Source: Pseudarthrobacter sulfonivorans
GTDB lineage: Bacteria; Actinomycetota; Actinomycetes; Actinomycetales; Micrococcaceae
Reading direction: 5' to 3'
DNA: 64,000 nt
Assembly: GCF_001484605.1 (NCBI RefSeq)
Contig: NZ_CP013747.1
Location: 1,054,001 to 1,118,000 of the forward strand
The notes under the pieces were generated by a model. That model was not told the DNA's origin. It worked only from the letters and a program-made list of their open reading frames with translations, and did no database searches. Made by a program: the position numbers and the translations under genes. Shown piece by piece: positions 61,081 to 64,000 of this stretch (positions within the stretch are counted from its first letter, which is position 1; every line of letters starts with the position of its first letter).

Positions 61081-61803
61081 TTACTGCTCCTTGGTGAGGG
61101 TCGATCCGGACGCCGACCAGGCTGCTGTATTAATTGGCGACCAGTCATCCGGCTGACCGTCCAGCCGTGCCATGCGCTGCTTGTGCTTGGACTTGAGGAG
61201 CTCGTCCTCAAGGGGTGTGGTGAACACGTTTTCAACCAAGGTGTATTCAGCCGCCAGCCGGCCCACAGCCGTGACCGCCGCAGTGTCAATCCGCCCCCGT
61301 TCCAGGTACAACTCGTCCTTGACGTGGAAGCGGACCACTTCGCCCCAGACGACGTGATCGTTCATGTCTCCCACTGGGATGATGCGGTTGACGATGCATT
61401 CCATCGCGATCGGCGCGTCTTTGATCCTGGGTGCTGTCACGGCCTGTGAAGCCTCTTTTTCAAGCCCAACCGCCTCAAACTCGTCGATTCCCGAGGGGAA
61501 TTCGAAGGCTGAGGAGTGCAGGGCGTGAGCCTGTGGAAGCGTGGCCACGTTGACCACGAAGTTGCCCGTTTCGCGAATGTTGACGAACGTGTCCTTGAGT
61601 GTCGTGCCGTCTGAGCGTGGCTGCAGCGAGATGGACACCATGGGCGGCTTCCGTCCCACAGCCGTGAAGAAGGAGATGGGCGCAAGATTGGCCACACCCT
61701 CTTCGGAGATCGTGCTCACCCAAGCGATGGCCCGGGGAATGATGCTCCCGATGAGGAGTTTGTAGGAGTCTGTGGCGTCGAGGTCCGCGCTATTGATGAT
61801 CAT
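61081..61803 (-). CDS. Flavin reductase family protein
   Basis: A 240-residue flavoredoxin-like split-barrel protein: GSIIPRAIAWVSTISEEGV, then NLAPISFFTAVGRKPPMVSISL, then FVVNVATLPQAHALHSSAFEFP. It reduces FMN for a two-component monooxygenase, or is itself an oxidoreductase. ATG 61803 is chosen as the family start; an upstream in-frame extension is non-conserved. Stop and the hydrolase-fusion start are adjacent, so the two are cotranslated. No monooxygenase partner is in the window. Confidence 0.9.
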   Translation of the reverse strand: MIINSADLDATDSYKLLIGSIIPRAIAWVSTISEEGVANLAPISFFTAVGRKPPMVSISLQPRSDGTTLKDTFVNIRETGNFVVNVATLPQAHALHSSAFEFPSGIDEFEAVGLEKEASQAVTAPRIKDAPIAMECIVNRIIPVGDMNDHVVWGEVVRFHVKDELYLERGRIDTAAVTAVGRLAAEYTLVENVFTTPLEDELLKSKHKQRMARLDGQPDDWSPINTAAWSASGSTLTKEQ

Positions 61804-61928
61804 GGAGGGCCTGTATCTTTCCCTGTCAGTGTGTGTGTTGGCGTTCCCAAGAGGAAACGCGACCTGAGGCTGCATCGGCGCGGCCTGCGGTGGAGGAAGT
61901 GTTAGAGCTTTGTAGAATCAGCAACTGA

Positions 61929-61955
61929 AGTAAGCGTACCTAGTTTACCTATGTC
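61929..61955. promoter_or_regulatory. Direct repeats TAGGTAaaC/TAGGTAcgC upstream of the flavin reductase
   Basis: On the minus strand TAGGTAAAC is followed at once by TAGGTACGC, in the AT-rich part of the thiolase/flavin reductase gap (61804-62026). A candidate regulator site for the flavin reductase-hydrolase-hydratase genes. Confidence 0.35.
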
Positions 61956-62026
61956 ATTCAAGAGCATTGATCCAGAATTCGAAAATGCCTCAGGATGGCG
62001 GTCACGCCCCGGATCAGGGACCGCAA

Positions 62027-63196
62027 CTAGCGCTCCAGCACAACAGCGAGGCCTTGCCCCACCCCGATGCAGATGGCGGCAACTCCAACCCCTCCCCCGC
62101 GGCGCTTCAGTTCCCGTGCCAGGTGGATCAGGACGCGGGAGCCGGACGCGCCCAGCGGGTGTCCCACGGCCAGCGCGCCACCGTGAATGTTCACCTTCTC
62201 CGGATCCAGGTCAGGCCACAGCCGCAGGCATGCCAGGCTTTGGGCCGCGAAGGCTTCATTGAGCTCCACAACATCGACGTCGGCCCAGGTCTTCCCTGCC
62301 CGGGCCAGGGCCTGGTTGGCGGCCTCCACGGGCGCAATGCCGAAGATGTCTGGATCATTGCCGGCCACCCCGCGTGAAACGATGCGTGCCAGGGGTTCCG
62401 TTTCCAGGGCGCCCTCACGGCCGATAAGCATGGCTGCTGCCCCGTCATTGAGCGGAGATGAATTGCCTGCAGTGACTGAGCCGCCGTCACGGAATGCCGG
62501 AGCCAGGCCGGCCAAGGCCTCCCCCGAGGTGGTGGGCCGGACACCCTCGTCGGTGAGGAGTTGTGAATCCGGATGGGGCACCACCTCGTCGTCGTAGATG
62601 CCCTCGGACCAGGCCTTCGCGGCCAGCCGGTGGCTGCGAACGGCGAACTGATCTTGCTCCACCCTCGAAATGTCGAACTTGTCGGCGAGGTTTTCCGCCG
62701 TTTCGCCGTTGGAGATGGTCCAGGCCTGGTTCATCTTGGGGTTGACCATCCGCCAACCCAGCGTTGAACTGTGGAGGGTTTCAGGGCCGGCGGGATAGGC
62801 CCGCTCGGGTTTTGCGAGGATCCAGGGCGCCCTGCTCATGGATTCGACGCCGCCGGCGACAACCAGATCGGCATCTCCGATTTCCACCGCTCGGCTGGCC
62901 TGGATGGCAGCCTCGAGGCCGGAACCGCACAGCCGATTGACCGTGACGCCAGGCACCGACGTCGGAAGCCCGGCGAGCAGGGCAGCCATGCGCGCCACAT
63001 TGCGGTTGTCTTCTCCCGCACCGTTGGTGTTGCCCAGAATCACGTCATCGATCCTTTGAGTTTCCAGCCCTGGCTGCCTGTCTACCACTTCGCGGATGAC
63101 ATGGGAGGCCAAGTCGTCCGGACGGATGCCCGCCATCGACTTCCCGAATTTTCCGAAGGGGGTTCGGATCCCGTCGTAGATGAAGCTGCTTGCCAT
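62027..63196 (-). CDS. Acetyl-CoA acyltransferase (thiolase)
   Basis: A 389-residue thiolase, probably the degradative 3-ketoacyl-CoA type. The acyl-accepting Cys is in VNRLCGSGLEAA near 90. NEAFAAQ, the His in GGALAVGHPLGASGSR and the second Cys in CIGVGQGLA (usually CIGGGQG) complete the site. ATG 63196 with AAAGGCAG upstream. It heads the leftward catabolic genes and diverges from the hydrolase at 63482. Physiological substrate unknown; an aromatic or dicarboxylic breakdown product is possible. Confidence 0.95.
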   Translation of the reverse strand: MASSFIYDGIRTPFGKFGKSMAGIRPDDLASHVIREVVDRQPGLETQRIDDVILGNTNGAGEDNRNVARMAALLAGLPTSVPGVTVNRLCGSGLEAAIQASRAVEIGDADLVVAGGVESMSRAPWILAKPERAYPAGPETLHSSTLGWRMVNPKMNQAWTISNGETAENLADKFDISRVEQDQFAVRSHRLAAKAWSEGIYDDEVVPHPDSQLLTDEGVRPTTSGEALAGLAPAFRDGGSVTAGNSSPLNDGAAAMLIGREGALETEPLARIVSRGVAGNDPDIFGIAPVEAANQALARAGKTWADVDVVELNEAFAAQSLACLRLWPDLDPEKVNIHGGALAVGHPLGASGSRVLIHLARELKRRGGGVGVAAICIGVGQGLAVVLER

Positions 63197-63281
63197 CGAT
63201 CTGCCTTTCATTGCGCGTGGGTGGGGGAAATTTGGGAGGGGGGCCGGCCCGCGGCCATGTGAGGAGCATACGCTAAAAAAT

Positions 63282-63331
63282 CGTTGCAAGACATAGTCTA
63301 ACCATGTACGCTTATTTCATATCTTGCATCG
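63282..63331. promoter_or_regulatory. Inverted repeat in the thiolase/hydrolase divergent region
   Basis: CGTTGCAAGA (63282-63291) is nearly inverted by TCTTGCATCG (63322-63331; one mismatch in ten). The left arm continues into AGACATAGTCT, itself an inverted AGAC/GTCT. A candidate operator controlling both directions. Confidence 0.45.
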
Positions 63332-63481
63332 CAAGGGCTTGGTCTTCCCGCTGGAAGCCAGGACTCAGGCCCTTCAGCCACCACGCAACTGATTCATCAC
63401 AAGATTCCCCGCGGCGCGCGGCGTGGCTCCCGCGGTTTCACACCTACCCGGCCGCGAACACCGGAGAGAAAAGAGAGACTC

Positions 63482-64000
63482 ATGGCAGAACGACTGGATG
63501 TTGAATTCATGGCCGAGGGTGGCATCAAGCTTCGTGCTTGGCTCTACCTCCCGGGTGGGCCGGGGCCTCATCCCGCCATCACCATGGCCCACGGCTATGC
63601 GGGCACAAGCGCCCACGGACTCGCTGCGTATGCCTCCCGCTTTGCCGACAACGGATTTGTGGTTCTGGTCCATGACCACCGGAATTTCGGCGCCAGCGAG
63701 GGGGAACTCCGCCACGACATCAATCCCTGGCAGCAGATCAAGGATTGGCGCCGGGCAGTGACCTATCTTGAGGGCAGGCCGGAAGTAGACGCCTCCCGCA
63801 TAGGCCTGTGGGGCTCAAGCTACTCCGGAGGGCACGCCCTGGTTCTGGGAGCCACGGAACAGCGGCTCAAAGCAGTAGTCTCCCAGGTGCCCGCCATCAA
63901 CGGCCATGTCGCCGGATCCAGGCGCGCGGTAGGCGACGCCAGGACGGCGCTGGAACAGTCCTTCATCGACGACGAAAGGGACCAGGCCGCCGGTAAAGCA
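63482..64000 (+). CDS. Alpha/beta hydrolase, 5' part
   Basis: The first 173 codons of a gene running off the right edge. Starts MAERLDVEFMAEGGIKLRAW, with the oxyanion region ITMAHGYAGTSAHGL and the nucleophile elbow GLWGSSYSGGHAL (Ser near 117). It resembles the X-Pro dipeptidase/dienelactone-hydrolase-like serine hydrolases (DUF of the S15/DLH type). GGAGAG before ATG 63482. It is divergent from the thiolase gene, likely coregulated in the same catabolic programme. Confidence 0.88.
   Translation, partial: MAERLDVEFMAEGGIKLRAWLYLPGGPGPHPAITMAHGYAGTSAHGLAAYASRFADNGFVVLVHDHRNFGASEGELRHDINPWQQIKDWRRAVTYLEGRPEVDASRIGLWGSSYSGGHALVLGATEQRLKAVVSQVPAINGHVAGSRRAVGDARTALEQSFIDDERDQAAGKA

Overview
The window is high-GC actinobacterial DNA. 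The monomeric NADP isocitrate dehydrogenase, DUF6350 beside purN, CGNR and CsbD proteins, and a cytochrome aa3-type subunit I all fit the family Micrococcaceae, most likely Arthrobacter or Pseudarthrobacter. This placement rests on gene content and base composition only. Coding density is high, many genes overlap by 4 bases, and I see no rRNA, tRNA, CRISPR array, transposase or prophage.

Region by region. 1-9 kb: housekeeping genes (icd end, purH, purN, DUF6350, DUF4383) with a secreted serine protease and an MFS porter. 9-16 kb: a secreted Ala/Pro-rich protein, a 28-codon candidate peptide, a 127-bp inverted-repeat element, an HNH nuclease, a flotillin/NfeD-like pair, and a glycosyltransferase coupled to UDP-glucose dehydrogenase. 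16-24 kb: a signalling block with a PAS-PAS-GGDEF-EAL protein, a persulfide dioxygenase/rhodanese fusion, a 1162-residue hybrid histidine kinase, and a coupled REC-GGDEF protein. 24-36 kb: small enzymes, MocR/EamA/PaiB, CsbD, MmuM, two IclR regulators, an amino-acid permease, an SDR and TfoX. 36-43 kb: the gluconate module gntP-gntK-gntR, a lone ctaD, a frameshifted pRiA4b-ORF3-like gene, and a cold-shock gene.

43-48 kb looks accessory: Phd/VapC and TacA/TacT-type toxin-antitoxin pairs sit either side of a truncated DUF3375 (JetA of Wadjet) remnant, a LapA protein and an ANTAR-like stub, followed by a GGDEF protein. 48-56 kb is probably a catabolic locus for a small acid sugar: a hydroxyacid dehydrogenase, an Nramp-like transporter, an HpcH aldolase and an aldo/keto reductase, divergent from a single-ORF fusion of a four-carbon acid-sugar kinase with a PdxA-type dehydrogenase, then a DeoR regulator. 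56-57.3 kb has an ArsR/AHSA1 pair and two gene 3'-end relics. 57.3-64 kb encodes a rhodanese, a CGNR regulator and a CoA/flavin catabolic set (enoyl-CoA hydratase, hydrolase-NTF2 fusion, flavin reductase, thiolase), divergent from a hydrolase that runs off the window.

The most unusual signal is a dispersed repeat with core GGTTGAGCCTGTCGAAACC, found at about a dozen loci. It repeatedly forms the last codons and the stop of genes: four encoded proteins end Gly-Gly-stop from its GGTGGTTGA. It also borders each of the truncated relics.
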